Positions 12,201 to 27,200 are shown, counted from the stretch's first letter. The stretch: 64,000 nt of DNA from Symsagittifera roscoffensis (GCF_963678635.1 NC_087062.1:41224672-41288671); one strand, 5' to 3'. Notes: generated from the sequence alone by a model not told the origin. Program-made: numbers and translations.

Positions 12201-15200
12201 TTGTCTTTAACCCTTTAAATGAATCATACCAGTTGGAAAAAAAGTACAAAGCACAAGGTCAAACCAATTTCATTAAAATCAAAGAGCTGTCGAGTAGCGG
12301 AGTTTTCAATGTTTTGCAAGTTCATAATGGAGCACAAAGCTGATATTGGTTTCATTGCTGGTGGTTTATTTGGTGGTTTGCTCTTTGGTAAAGAGAAACC
12401 CTCGCCATTTTGCATTGTAATTGGATTCTCGAAAAAGGCTTCTTCTTCCTAGGGAAAGAGGAAATCGTTCACAGGGTGAGCCACATATCTGGAGGACATA
12501 TATCCCCAAGTGTCATGCAACCTCCACCATTCCCATTTTCTTTGCTGATTCTCCGTGATGGGTACCTGATGCTTATAGTGTTCACTGACGTCTCGTCTCA
12601 TGACTTCAATCATGTGCCACACTTGGTTTGGGAGATTTAATTGAGTAAGGAGGACTCCAGAAGCTGCAAGGAAAAGCGTACATTAAAAAAGATAGTTGCT
12701 CTGAACTGAGATGAGCTTTCTTGAACCGAGAGTTGAGTGGTCGGGGAGAAAAAACTTGAAGATTAAAATACGAAACTAGTAGAATTGAGCGCGGATCAGT
12801 TGGTTATCGTTGTTGATTGTAGCTAACTTGAGAAGGAAGTAGTTTTTATTTGAAAATGAGGGATACCTTCAACTCAAAATTCAGTGTTTAACCACTCAGA
12901 TTAGATTTTCCTTATTTGACAATAGGCGTGTCCAATGAAAATTCAGCTTCCTGTCATGGAGTTTGTTTTAAAGTCGTATCTAATCAGAATTAAAATTCCA
13001 TTTTAAGATTTTTTTAAAGTTTTTTTTTGTCGTTTCCAATCAGAAAATTCTCCGTTTGTGTTTTTGATTTAGGTTGTCGTATCCAATTTTATTCATCTTT
13101 AAAAAAATATACACAAAAGAAGTCGCAAAGATGAATGAACATGTATTTTTTGCTGTAAAAATAAGAAACATTGTTGATTTCAGTAATGAAAAACTGCACA
13201 TTTCCACAAGTTTTTTCATCAAGTCATTTGATTTTTTGTATATAATGAGTAAACTGCTAAATTTTGAGAAGTTTTTTTCATATCCTGTAGATTTGGGAGG
13301 AAAATTTGAAGTTCGACATTTTTTCAAAAGCAAATTTCTGGAAGCTTTATTCCGAACCTGATGAAACAAGATTTTAAACTTTTAAAATCTTGAAGAAATG
13401 GAGGAACAGAGAACTTTGCTTGGCTGTTCTGACAGATTAGGTTTAGGTAGGGGATAAAAAGAGTGCTCGAGCAAAGGAAACTATGCGATACATCAGCGGT
13501 CTGGAAAAATTTTTTGTTCTTTAAAATAGTAAGAAGGTCGATTTTATGCCCCTGAAAATATGAGTTTGCTTGAGAAATCACATTTGATGTGTACCAAAGC
13601 AGACTTGATAACAATTCAAAGGTAATAAGCAAAAATTTATATCGTAGAGCAGTTTACAGAACGCAGACTGGAGGTTCAAGTTGATCACAATTGAGACGTT
13701 TTTTGCTGCTTCAATCAGAAGCATCCCAATGGTTATCCGGTATCTTTCTTCCCGGAACTTTTTTCAAAGACCAATCTGTTAACTGTATTTCATTAAATAG
13801 AGATAGGCAACCCTACAAAGATCATCTATCTTTTCTGCGCATTAGACATGTACATGTTGATAACGATCTAGACAGGCATTTTCACAGATACTTTATCAAA
13901 ATTATATCCAAGTCTGGTCATGATCACAGCTATTTTTTTGGAGTTTCCATCGAAGAGTTATTCTTGTCGAAAAAATAATTGAACGCCGCTTTTTTGTACA
14001 ATTTTAACATTTAAAGAGAATATGTAGGAGAACTTGCTCGAAGAAGTGTTGGAAGATTTGATACAACAGTCAAATTACCAAGGTTCCACAATCATATATT
14101 TCATACGGATGATATTCATAGTTTCTTCAAATGATTCCGGTGTCGTAGTTGTGACAGTTTCTTCAAAAGATGATAATTCCACCGGAAGCTTCTAAAATGT
14201 AAGGATTAAGTGATATATTTTTACCCAAAGAACGTGCATTGTGAAAAGCTAGAAGGATTTTTTGATGTTTCGATTTCTAAAGAAAACAAATTTTTCAATA
14301 ACCTAGCAATTTTTCTATTTGAACCGATTTGTGTTTCAACAGAAGAACTAAAAGAGACACAAAATACAATCTGGATGGGAAAAATGTAGTAATTTTTGTC
14401 TATTTTCTCGAATCTAACTCATGGATCGTTTTATCCTTTTTATTTGAATTTCGAACTGTTGGCTGAGCAAAGCAATCTGGAGATGAGAACAAAATTCCAA
14501 AACATTGAAATAACTGCCAATGAAAGAATGAGAAAGATTTTTTATCAGCTGATTGAAAGAGATAGAATATATTCAAGTAACAATTTTGAATAACAATTTT
14601 GTCTACCCAGTTTTTGAAATTCAGAAAGGTCAAATGATTTGAAGATCAAGAATATAGAAAAATCAAAATGTAAAAACTTTGCTTGTGTACTAGGACACCG
14701 GAATCTTTGCTTGAGATAAAAATACCTTGCTTGTTTTTGGCTTCAACAGCGGTGGATATGATCAGAATCTGCTCAAGTCATAGCGAATTCCTTATTGGTT
14801 CACAAAGAAGAGGAAACATCAGTTACGAAAAAAGCAACTGAATTCATTTCTTTCAAGTTGTACTTCTTCTCAACTTAGGAAATTTTTGGGTGCAGCAGCC
14901 TCTCTGGACTCCTTTTTCTGAGCCTATAAAGCTAGCGAAAGGAAAGATTCTTTCCCTATTACTAATTTGACCTGCAATTATCTGTTAATTTTTTTCCGAA
15001 CCTGATCAAACAAGGATTCCAACTTTAAAGAAGTGGAGGAACAGAGAACTTGCTTGGAAATTTTGACAGTTCTAGCTTTTAATTAGTGGATAAAAGAGTG
15101 TCTGATCAAAGGAAACGAAGCGATACTGTAGCGGATTTGAACATTGAATTTGTCGGGAAAGAAAGGGAAGATGGTGAAAGCTAAAGGAAGAACTTAGTGC

Positions 15201-18200
15201 TTGCCAACATTTCCTAGTGAAACGGAGATGGAAAACGGGAGACATAAGGTATTTATTTTTTAAATGTTCACGTTGGATAGCAAAGATAACAGTTAGAATT
15301 TTGAAAAAGATACTCTTTTCTGCCGCAAAAGTTAATTTTGCTCTGGGGTTTGTTCTTCGAAATAATGAAAATTTATGTTTTTGCTCATGAAAACAATGCT
15401 TTGTTTAAGAAATTCCATTCGCTGTGTACTAAAGCAGACTGGATAACAATTCAAGGGAAATTTGCGAAAATTTATGGAGCAAAGTACCCAAATTTGTGGA
15501 GCATTGTACCCAATGTGGATGTTCAAGCTGATCACAAATGTCACATTTTTTTGCCGCTTCACTCGAAAACATCCCAATGAGATGTCTGGACTCTTTCTTA
15601 CCCGAGTTTTTGAAAAACCATTGTTCAACGTCTTTTATTAACTTGAAACAGGCGACTCTTCAAAGATCTTTTGTCTTTACCGTTCACGAGCTATGTACAT
15701 GAACAGAGACAATGGTCTATACACTCACTTTCCTGTATACTTTGCCTGAATTATAGCAAAGTCTGGTCATGATACTAGCAAATTTTGTGGAGATTTTTTT
15801 GAAGATTTACTTGTTGCCGAAGAGTTAACTGAACACCACATTTTTAATTACGATTTCGACGTAAAAGGAGAATATGTGGGAGAAGTAGCTCAAATAAGTG
15901 TTGCAATATTTGCCAATATAGTAAAATTACTAAGGTTCCACAATCATATGTTTCATACGAATGATATTGTTAGTTTCTTCAAGTGCGTTCAGTGTCCTAG
16001 TTGTGACAATTTCTTCAAAAGTTCAGAACTCCACCAGAAACATCTAAGTTGCAAGGATTAACTGATACATATTTATCCAAGGAACGTGTTTGACCTTCGA
16101 GAAACCTTGTTTGAAAGGCTAGAAGGATTTTAAATTGCAATTTCTAAATTAAACCAACTTTTCATTAACCTATTAGTTTGCGAGTTTGAACCATTTTGTG
16201 TAAGAGACACAAATATGACTAGGAAAACATGTACCCATTTTTGTCTATCTTCTCGAATGATTGAATGTTTTTATCCATTTAATTTCAATATCGAACTGTT
16301 GGCCGAGCAAAGCAAGCTGGAGATAAAAACGAATTTCAAACATTGAAATAGGCATCAATGAACGAATGAAAAAGATCTTTTATGAGCTGATTGAAAGAGG
16401 TAAAATATTTTTAAGTAACAGTTTTGATTACAAAAATGAATACATTGAAGACTCGGAGGAAGCTGATATGTCCACCGTACTTTTGGTGTGTAGATATGTT
16501 TGGAATCTGAACAAGTCATAACGAGTTTCTTATTGATTCACAATAAAGAAGAGGAAATATCAGTTATCAAAAAAGCAAAAGATTTTGTTTCTTTCAAGTT
16601 GGAGATGAGCAACTAATTTAAATTGTGAGTTCTTTGGGTGGGGCAACAACTCTGAGATCCTTTTTTCAATGCCTATAAAGCTAGTCAAACGAAAATTTTC
16701 TATCCCTATGAGTAGCTCAGTATTAATACTAGCTTAGAAAGCTTCAATCAAGACCTTGCCTCCATCTGGTTGTGGAAATTATAGATCCTGGCGGAAAAAC
16801 GGAATGTCTATATTCGAATATTTTTGCAGTGGTTAAACAACAAGGTTGTTCCAACTCTTGAACCAATGCAAAAAAATGATTCAATATTGTCGTAGCAAAG
16901 GAACTGATATGTTAAAACTTGATTATTTACTTCCGAATCCTATAACGTTGCGAAAGTTATAAAGATTTGTTTGGAAAAATACGCGAAGACTTGACCGGTG
17001 GACCGGTGAAACTTGACTCAACTTCAAAGTTTGCAGTTGAGACCCCTACTCAATGTGTCAACAGGAGTGCTACCGACATGCAGAATTTCAACGCAAGGCC
17101 TAACAGAGCTCGCAACTTTGAGATTATGGCGATTTCGTTTTACCTAGAGTTAAAGACCAGAATGCAATATTGAGTTCTCTTTTCAGGAAAAGAGAAAAAA
17201 CGGCTGCTTTAACATGAATGGTTGTTGCGATCATTGTCAAACCGTATTTGAAGCTATGATTTGCGTCTCTCACTTCTTGTACTGTCAAGAAGATCGAACA
17301 CCTCTGACAGATCAATTCATTCAACGAGGCAACAGGAAGAGAGATGGATGACATGAGAGGAGAATACATTAAAGAGAACGGATACATAATTGTAGAATTG
17401 AGGGATTGTCAATGGTAGGAAAGTTTTAAAACCAACGCTAAGATCAGTAATTATTTGAGAACCATTTTTCTCTAGAAAAAGTTTCTTTCTTCATACTCTT
17501 TTTTTAAATCAAAATTGAAAGATGGATTTCTGTTTAGGCTGCGTATAGTGCAATCTAGTTGTTCCAGTTGGACTTGAATCAAAGTTCACAAATTTTCCTC
17601 CAATTTTCAAAATCACTGAAATTGGAATAAATTATATCGGAGACTAAATGAAGATTTATTCAGTCGATAAATTAACTTGAAGGATAATTTAACATTTCAA
17701 TCTCGATTGCTTAAGTCTTCATATGTTTATCCTGAGAAAAGGCTGATACTTAGATTCAAGCTAGAAAATGGAGCAGTTTAACTGCTCTCAAAGTTCTATA
17801 TATGTTTCAATGTATCAAATTTTACCATTTGCACAAAAGTATCCCAAAAAAATTTTCCACATTCTAATTCAGTCAGTGGTTGATGGTAGAATAGAAAGAG
17901 ATGAAAACCCTCTATCAGGAGTTTTAGCAGAAACAATTTAACTCGTGGGCATTTTCTAAAAAGGGATACCAGATCATAGATAGATCCAAGCATACAATCA
18001 CGAAGTATCTCATTGGTGAAAAGACTCGAAGCAATCAATGAACCTTTGTTGAAATAGATTGAATACGGTTGAAAAAGACTTGTCTGAGGTCGAGTTTTTG
18101 GAAACTCTACGACTGGATCCAGCCAGATAAGAGAGCCGCTGAAAAACTGAAGGAGTTTGAGAAAAACTGAAGGAGTTTGACTGCAGATACTTTTTCCTCG

Positions 18201-21200
18201 CATATGCAAAATCAAATTTTTTCCCTCGAACGTGTTGCAACACCCATAAAAAGCATAATAAATGGGAGCATGGACTTTTCAAAGAATTTTTTAGGTGCAC
18301 CCAAATGCTCTGTTCATTTAGCAGAACATATTGCTGCTATGAAAAAAGGTCAGATAATTTCCTATTTTAACAGCAATGGATTGAACCAACGGTTTTAGAG
18401 GAATCTGGAGATGGACCTAAGGTAAAGTGTAGAAGACCTCACAACATCGACAAACAAAGGATTCAGAATCTTGAATCATAAGTTTGCTAAATATGAGCAG
18501 ACAAACAAAGGATTTAGTTTTTTTTTCACCCAAAGAAACAAATCTACTTTTTCAACATCTACCACTCGTTCGATATCAATCATAGTTGTTCGTTTTTATA
18601 TCGCAAGTGGTAGGAAGCTCAGCCTCGCCTTTAAGTCAATAGTGTTTCATTAAAAGATGTCGAAGCTCTGAAAAATGAAAATGATTGAATTACCCTGCTA
18701 CGAAATGTTGCCGTAGCTATATGCAACGAGCCATACATAGATCAAACTGTCTAATTGAAATATCGTTAATCAAAACGTGGAAAAACTGTTCGATCCTCAT
18801 TTTTCAAAACACATAGAAAGCTTTCTAGGCAAACTGGCCTGCGATAAAATGGCAGGATCAAAGCGTCTCTTTAATATCCAGCCTATCCAACATATCTTAT
18901 TTTTTTTTGAATCCTTGATTAAAAGGCGGTTATATAATGTTAGTTTTCAACAGTAAATGAGCGTAGTTGACTCTTATATAGGTCGCGATTTTTTTTTCCG
19001 GATACGTCTTGAAATTTATTTTTTCGCGGTTCGGTTTTTTTAAGTTCAGTTCAATTCCTTTGTTAAAATGAAGGCAAACTCCACTACCGAATAGCGAAAG
19101 TGCAAATCTTTCCCAGCGAAATAAAAGTTTTAACGATTGATGCAGTTGTCTTAAATAGTTTGATTTTATCAAAAAAAGTGACGATAATAATTTGTTCTTG
19201 AAATTCAAAGAGCTTTAAGGCCTTATATTTTTTTTCTGTAAATTTCGATAGTGAAGCAGTAGCGGATTTAGGGGGTGGGGCGGTTGCGGACCCCCCCCCC
19301 CCCCCCTCAGGGATTCGACCCCCTGCCGACCCAAAGGGTCCCCCTTTGTACTATTTTGAGATATCCATTTTTGGCTGACTGACCTAAAAATTTTTCCAAA
19401 GGCGCCTTTGGCGCCAATCTATACTAATGTTGAGGGGGGAGCGCGCGCCAAAAAATGCAATTTTTTGGTCGAAATTTTCCAAAAAGTGCCTAAAAACGCT
19501 ATTTTTGGCCTGTTTTTCAAATTTTTGCCTGCCGCGCAGAAATTTTGGCCAAAACAGGGTCTTTATAGTGGTTTGGGAGAGCTGAGAAAATCAATTTGGT
19601 CAATCTAAAAAAAAAGGTCGACAAAATTTTCAAAATTTTTTTGGAAATCCAAAGCCACCCCCCCCCCTCGAGAAATTCCTAGATCCGCGCCTTAGTTGAA
19701 GTTTTTTTTGTATGCTGGCTATGTTTAAATATTTTGTGGCATTTCAGGCGTATGGTTACACTGTGACGGACTTGAAGTTGCAGTGGAAGAAGGAGATGGT
19801 GGATGGAAAGGAGAAGCCGGCAGTGCAGGTACATGACGAGATTGACCTCTCCCAGTTCGTATACGAAGATCATGTCAAGGACGAGTTCCAACTCTCTTTT
19901 TCCACGGGTGAGAACAGAACAGATGCTATGATACGACCAAAGAGCCCCTGCTGCCATCAATCGATGCTGATTTTTTTGCTTTGAAAATGACAAGATAGAA
20001 TTAGCTTTCGATTATTTTTTGTAAGTGGCAATAATTGTCAGCGAGTCAGATGAAGTTGCGCCTTGAAAATTTCTGAAAATTTTTTAATATATCTATGTAT
20101 TTAAGCAATTTTTGTGATCACATTACACATAAAAACCTCTTCCAAACTTTTCTTCCCTAGATGACCAAAAATCCTTATCATTCACTTTTCATTCATTGAG
20201 AAACGCTTATACAACATTATACTTTCATTGACCAAATAATTTTATGAAATAATTATGACAAGCATTTTTTCATTAATTCTGATAAAATGGAATTATTTTT
20301 TTTTTGGTGAATTTTGCTTTAAAATTTTATATTCCTTTTATACAAGCTTCCTCATTGCTCAAGGCTTCAAGTTTTATATAAGCTTCCTCATTGATTAATT
20401 AGATATAATCTCACAGATAACCTGTATTTGGAGATTAAAACAAAGTTGATAATTGTATTATAATAAAAAACTCCAACAAAAAGCTGATTGTATATGACTG
20501 AAAAACGTCTATTTCGAACATTTTTAATTGAAAATTGCTGCGGACTGTTTTTCTGAAGAATAAAATCATTTCACAATAAAACCATTATAAAAACAGTTCT
20601 GAATTCACACTAAATGTTCATAATTTTTTTTTGTGTGTGAAAAGATTGTCTGGAGAACGTTCTTACGCTTGCTATTGGCAAATGTTATGATATCGGAACC
20701 TAGACCTTTTTTTGCTTAAAACAACTGAATCATTTTGTCAGCTCTTTCATTAACTATGATTAGCCAACTAAAATAATTTGAGCATGTTTATCCGATTTTA
20801 TTTTTTATTTGCGTTATAGGTTTGTTTGATTTTATATCCGATTTTTTTTAAATTTGCGTTATAGGTTTGTTTGACTGAGTTGTTTTGGCGTCTGATACAT
20901 TGGGTTAATAACTTCTTTTTGTGCCCTTTGAAGGGACACAAAACTAACTAATTGTGTCCTTCGAGAAAATTACAAGGTGTTTAAAGGCACGTTTTCAGAG
21001 ATGGCATTTTTTTTTAGCTCAAAGGGTGTCTTCCTAAGAATTATCGTATTTTTAAGAGTCGATGAACATAGTTCAGACTTTTATTTAGGTCGTGATTATT
21101 TTCGTTTTTTTTGAGGTAAAGGCAGGCTCAAATGTACTTTTTTGCGGTTTGTCTTTTGCGGATTTCAGTTCAGTTAATTTCCTTTCTTTTGTTAAAAGGT

Positions 21201-24200
21201 AGGCAAACTCCTCTATCGAACAGCGAAAGTGTAGGCTAAGAGAAACGTGATCGACTTTTAATTTCGAAAATGGAATTTAATTATCAGGTTCCCAGCGAAA
21301 CTAAATTTTACATCTTTATCTTTCTCAACTTGGGTTACTTTGATCAAAAACGTGTCATTCATATGTTATAGAAATTCAAATCTATTTTTTCTTCGAAATT
21401 CGAAAGTTACGATTTTTCAAAGAACAAGTGAGTTTTTTTTGTTTACTTGCGTTAATTGACTCTTTTTCAACCGTCTATTGGCTATGTTTTTTTGTTTTAA
21501 TATTTTTTGCTTCGACCTTCTTCTAGTGTGTTGTAGTTTTTTTCCCCACGCAACATCAGGTATCACATTTGATCATCGGAATATTTCGTGTAGTATATCA
21601 TCGTGAAGCCCTTTCAAACATTTACTCAGTGTCCAGAAAAAACAGTTTAGTTTTTTGATTTTTTCCAATTTTATGCGAATAAAGTGAGTGACCCCGCTTT
21701 TTTGTCTTTTTTCTCCGCCAAAATCAGTACTATAAATAATCATCCGAATTTTTTACTGATTTTTATACAAGGAAAGCTTGTGTTATAGTATGACACTTTT
21801 TTCGAACCTAAGTCGCAAATATTATTGCGACAAAATGTGTTCATTTTGATCCAAAACCAGCTATTAAGTACGGGCAATGCTTAGAATATTAACACAGACT
21901 ATCATACTACAAATAGCACTTAAGCTTCGAGGTATCATGCACCTGTAAGTTTAGAGGCAACGAAGGAGACCAGAACAAAATAATAGGGTTCGAACTTTTT
22001 CGTATACTATCTAAAATGCGTCCACTCTATAAATTAAGGCATGTTAATTGGTAAATATGTTTTTTTTTTCAAATTGACTCGTCATAATTGGCGTGCGTCA
22101 CTTAGGAAGTTTTGTAGACTCAAATTTTTACTCATTCAGTTTTTCCCAGTAACGTTATCTTTCACATTTTTGTTAGTGTATGTGAAGTGCAACTTCGCGT
22201 CTGTGTTATATTAAAGCCCTTTTAATCGTAAGTTCGAGCGAGTAAAGCGATCGAGTAACGTTTGTATTACACAAGCGCAGATTAGTGTGATAATACGATG
22301 CAAGTTTTTTTTCAACCCTGGCAGAGGTCGGGGAATTATGTTGCGAGCATTGCGACCCAAAATGGGTAAGTTGCGGCCATCACGATTTAAAACAGGTATT
22401 TTGCAAGCATTGCTACTCAAAACGGGTATGTTGTGACTTTGAGCAACTCATGAAAACTGGCGCGAATTTGTTCGACCCAAAAAAGATATCGCAATTTTGA
22501 GCGATTCATTTCTCAGGCAAAGCAAGGTTGCGCGATTCATTTCTCAGGCTAAGACAAATTTGCAGAATTTTTTCCTCAGGCAAAGCAGGGCTTCTCGGCA
22601 TTTATGATGCAGCAAAAATATCAAGACAAGCAAAATGAGACTCAAATCTTTAATTTGGAAAAAGAATTTGCTAAAATAACGAAACAATATGTAACTCGAT
22701 TTTCTTAGATAGAAAATTTTAATTCATTCTATGGAAAACGCTTCAAGAAAAACAAATTGACATATAGCCGGTTTCTATCTAAATAGCATAATATGTTACG
22801 GCCATTCATATGAAAATTTTTCTAATAAAAGTTTTTAATTTGTGCGTGGCGTGATGAAAGATCTATACAAACCCGTAGAAAATTGGTGACCTAGAAATAA
22901 TCGACAACATTAGTATTCAAAAATTAGACTCAAACCGATAAAATGGCAACATTGAAGACAAACAATTGATTTTTTTCTCAGCACAATAGCTTATTACACT
23001 TGCGAAAGCAAGTGTCTGGTAATCTTGTAATAGACTTTTTCCCCATAAACTAATTTCTGACAAGTTTTCATCTTTGTTACTTACTGATTCTTAACAACTT
23101 CCAGATTCTTTCATATTTAGACTAGAGGTAACGCCGTAGCCTTAGCACCGTAAGGTCCGGGGTTCCAATCTCGGTCGGACCTTGTTTTCTAGTATTTATG
23201 CAATTGAGAACCTGCTTTTGTATTTAACATTTAAATGTATCGCTTGGCATATTTCAGTAGAATTCTTTTGTGATAAACAGTTAAAATGAAAATGTATGGG
23301 ATGGGTTGCTTTTTTGAGGAGCTTCGAATTTTTTTTTTTCACTTTTTGCCAAAGTTTGCCAACGATTTTTGTGATTTTGAAAAAAGCGTATCAATGGAAA
23401 GACTACCTGGTTTTAGGTTTACCTGCATACTATCTTACTCTCTTTTTACTTAACCCCTCTATCTACAGCCTTCAAAAAAGTCTTATATGGAGGGATATTT
23501 GATCCATGTTATTGATTTTTTGTTTCCTAAAAAACAACCCTCCCAAATCTGAGACTTTAGTTTTACTGAATAAGAATGGCTCTGAAAAGCTCCCATGCCC
23601 AAGAGGCTAATACCATTTTTTTTACACAAAGGTATGCCCCTCGGAATAGTTTTTGACCGTTTTTTTTAATTTTTGATTTATCTCGAAAACTACGCTCCTA
23701 TATCTGAGTCAATTCAAAGAACAGGTCGTGGGAACCTCCTTTGCTTATGCAACTGCGCCCAGTTTTTTTTGACACAAAATGTTATAGCCCTTGTAAAAGT
23801 CAAAATTTTGATTTATCGATAGTTCTTTGAAATTTTTTGACGTTTCTGGAGAACTACTTAATCAAATTTCGTGCCCATTCGCAGTGCCAAGTTCCGTGCC
23901 AATTAAACTACCGTACCATTTCTTAAGTTAAGTGATCATTTGAGAACCCGGGATTTGGGGATATTCTCTACTTAGCGGTCACAGAAGAAAGTTATGGATT
24001 TCGGAAATAAGTTTTTGAAAGACCGTTTTTCAGAAACTTTTTGAACTTCAGATAAAAAGTTCAATCGAAAGAAGCGCTTGCAATATTTTTTTTTGCAAAA
24101 AAAGTGGCGATTTTTTGATTTTTTGTATGAGAAATGTTATGCACTTGGGAAATATCCGATCCGATATCTCATAAATTTTCTTATTTCAGTAGAGAAAAAC

Positions 24201-27200
24201 TAGAGAAGGTTTTGGACAGTCCAATTTTTTAAATCACACAATTCTTACCGCATCAGTATAACAATTTCAAAAAATATCCAACACATACCTACAGCTTAAG
24301 CTAGGTCCCTAGTAGTCTTTAATTGCGAAATGCGAAAACTTTACCCGACTTTCGCTGGAGCAAACGGGTTGTAAATATTAGCTCCAGGGATCCGAGTTGC
24401 TGGTGTCATTCAGTAGAAAATGATAACAGTCCTTTTCGACTAGTTTAGATTTGGACAAACTCTTGTCGGCCATCGTTGGTTAAAACGTCTCAGGATTTAC
24501 AGGTCTTTAATTGCTACTACCATTTTTTTTACACAAAGGTATGCCCCTCGGAATAGTTTTTGACCGTTTTTTTTAAAATTTTTGTGGCGAAATGCGAAAA
24601 CTTTACCCGACTTTCGCTGGAGCAAACGGGTTGTAAATATTAGCTCCAGGGATCCGAGTTGCTGGTGTCATTCAGTAGAAAATGATAACAGTCCTTTTCG
24701 ACTAGTTTAGGTTTGGACAAACTCTTGGTGGCCATCGTTGGTTAAAACGTCTCAGGTTTAAAAAACTCGAGGATTGGCTATGCCGTAGATGTTGAGTGCA
24801 TTGGGTGGAAGGCATGTTTATGGTCTGTTTTGAGACACGCTCGATTCGGGTTGTGTGAATTAAATTCTGCAGAAATTCATTGAAATAAACACCGGGCGGC
24901 AAGTTTCCAAGAGTTTGATATCTCTGCTTGGTTTTAAGGAGTGGTTGAATGTTTGAGTTCTTTCATTTTTTGGGGTGTTATTTGAAGATAGTGACTCAAA
25001 TTGTTTGTAATTTAGAATTAACCGGCCAATATCCTCTCGATTGATTGACTAGATGGTTTTGAAAGCTTCACTTTTTCGATGGAGCTTAAAAGTGCAGGGG
25101 ATAAGGTTTTTTTTTGAGCCAACGAGGCTAAGTGTAAGAAAATGAGAAAAGAGAATGTTATATTGAGGTTTCATTGGTATATTTCTTCAAAAGCGTTTGT
25201 AATACCTTTTGCCTGAAATACTTTTTCATCTTTTGATTGGAATGGGTAAGTGGCTAACATTTACCTAGCAAGGTTTAATGCACGGACCACTTTTCATAAC
25301 CTACTTGAATTCATTCGTGGACTGGAATTTGCAGAAATTCCCGTCTTCTATTGCTAGTTGTAGCAATATTTTTTCGTTCTAAGGTCAGATGAATTATTCA
25401 GTCTAGTATTATCTTTTTGCGCTAGTTTCTTAGTTGCATTTCTGAGTACTGGTACAATCCAAATCGCGAGGTCAGTTTTGAATCCGACACATCATTTGGG
25501 CTTATTTCTACTTTATTGATTATAATTTTAAGTGCTGCGTTTTGTCGTTTGCGATAGGTATTTTTTACCCTTGCCTTTTCCCATGAATAACTTTGTTCAC
25601 AGGACTCATCACCTGGATTCATTCATCTACTGGGCTTTTTTGTTGCAACAGACATAATTTGAGCATGTTGGCTTTTTAAATATCCGGCGTAATCCAATTT
25701 TTTTTTTGGTTCAAGTTTTTTCAACACGTTCTGTTAAAATTTCGTTTTTTTTGTCCTCTCAATGGGTTTCAGCTTATTTGAAATCAAATAAGTGGTCTCT
25801 TTTTGCGTGTCCTGAGAATGGAAAAATGTTTTTGAATGCATGTGTCTGTTCTGAGGGTAGAAGTACTGAAACTTTTTGAAGATTTGTTTCGGACTGAAGG
25901 ATTTTTGCTCAGGTATTTTTGGCCTTGTTAACGTGTGGTAATTATAAATTCAAATTCAGTCAAACATCCGGTGCATCTGGCTTAGACGTGACACAATCGA
26001 GACGACAAAAGCCTGTGGTTTGAATCCGGACAAGACCCGAAACTAGATTTTTTTGGTTTTTTGGATTCTTTTACAATTACTGATTTTTGTCGGCTTAGTT
26101 CCTGTGGCCCGACTCTTTATGAAGGTTCAGGCACTTTTTTTCACGTTGCCGTGACACAAAGCTGCATTTTCTCAAACACAAGCGAGAAAGCGGCAACAGA
26201 TTCAGGAGCTTTAAAGTGCACAAAAACACAATTTTTGCTTTCAGTAATTTGGAATGGAATGATCTTAAGCGATGACACCAACTTTGCAGGCAATAGTTCG
26301 GAAGTATAAAGCCAAATCAAATTTAAAGTTTCGCAAAATATAGTGTGAAATGTTTTTTAAAGGAATATTTTAATACTGTTGAATGGAACACTATGTTTTT
26401 TTTCAGCGTCAATCATGGAATTTTAAAAAATAATCAACTGGGTTAACTCTTCACAAATCAAATGTGTTTGTGAGTGTGTTTGGAGCCTTTCACTGATCGG
26501 GAGCCTCTCACAACCCAAAGGTCAAAGACACTTGAATCACGATCTGTTGCGTTGGTAATTTTTAAGCATCTCTAGCTATGTAGAGAATGATACTCCAAAT
26601 CTTGAGGTCAGTTACGAATTCGACACATCATTTGGGCTTACTTCTCATTTTTTATTACATTTTTAAGAGGTGCCTTTTGTCGTTTGCGACAGTTCTGCTT
26701 TACCCTAGTTTTTTTCCAAAAAATTTTTTGTTCACGGGACTCATAGCCTGGATTCATTCATCTAGTGGGCTTTTTTGTTGCTACAGACATATTTTGAGCA
26801 TGTTGGCTTTTTAAATATCCGGCGTAATCTAATTTTTTAATGGTAAAATTTCAACTCTTTATGTTAATTGTTTTATTGGGGTTTCGGCGTAGCTGCTATC
26901 AAACAAGTGGCCTCTTATTGCAATTTCTGAGAACGGAAAAAAGTTTTTCAATGCACCTGTCTGTTCTGAGGGTAAAAAATACTTAATTTTTTATTGATTT
27001 GTTCCGGTTTGAAGGGTTTTTCCTCAGGTATTTCTGGCTTCGATAACGTATGGTAATTATAAATCCAAATTCAATCAATGATCCAGTGCATCTGGCTAAG
27101 AGGTGACCCAACTGATTGAGTCGACAAAAGCCAGTTGATTCAAGTCGAGACCTGTTTTTTTGCAACTGTCGAGAAGGCCTGCCAACTAGTTCATTTTATA

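Larger units (their letters stand above)
12225..18660 (+). mobile_element. Fossil A: decayed family-B DNA-polymerase-bearing element
   Basis: An old, inverted relative of the element at 51.5-64 kb, lying in receptor intron 3. From left to right: acidic-protein relic (-, about 12225-12660), small membrane-protein relic (-, about 13.09-13.19 kb), unknown-protein relic (-, about 13.2-13.6 kb), then two successive polymerase relics (+, about 13.5-14.95 and 15.0-18.55 kb). The second starts again from the unknown-protein/polymerase junction, so the locus is a tandem pair or a nested insertion. The same divergent plan is kept as in the younger copy. It is broken in very many places and no product is expected. 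No terminal repeats or target duplication were identified. Confidence 0.75.

Noticed and set aside
13074-13369. 95- and 109-codon open frames on both strands
   Set aside because: They lie in the Fossil A relic. Only the minus-strand similarity to the small membrane and unknown proteins is meaningful.
17796-18300. Minus-strand open frames of 139 and 96 codons
   Set aside because: They run opposite the polymerase relic and show no similarity to the element's plus-strand genes.
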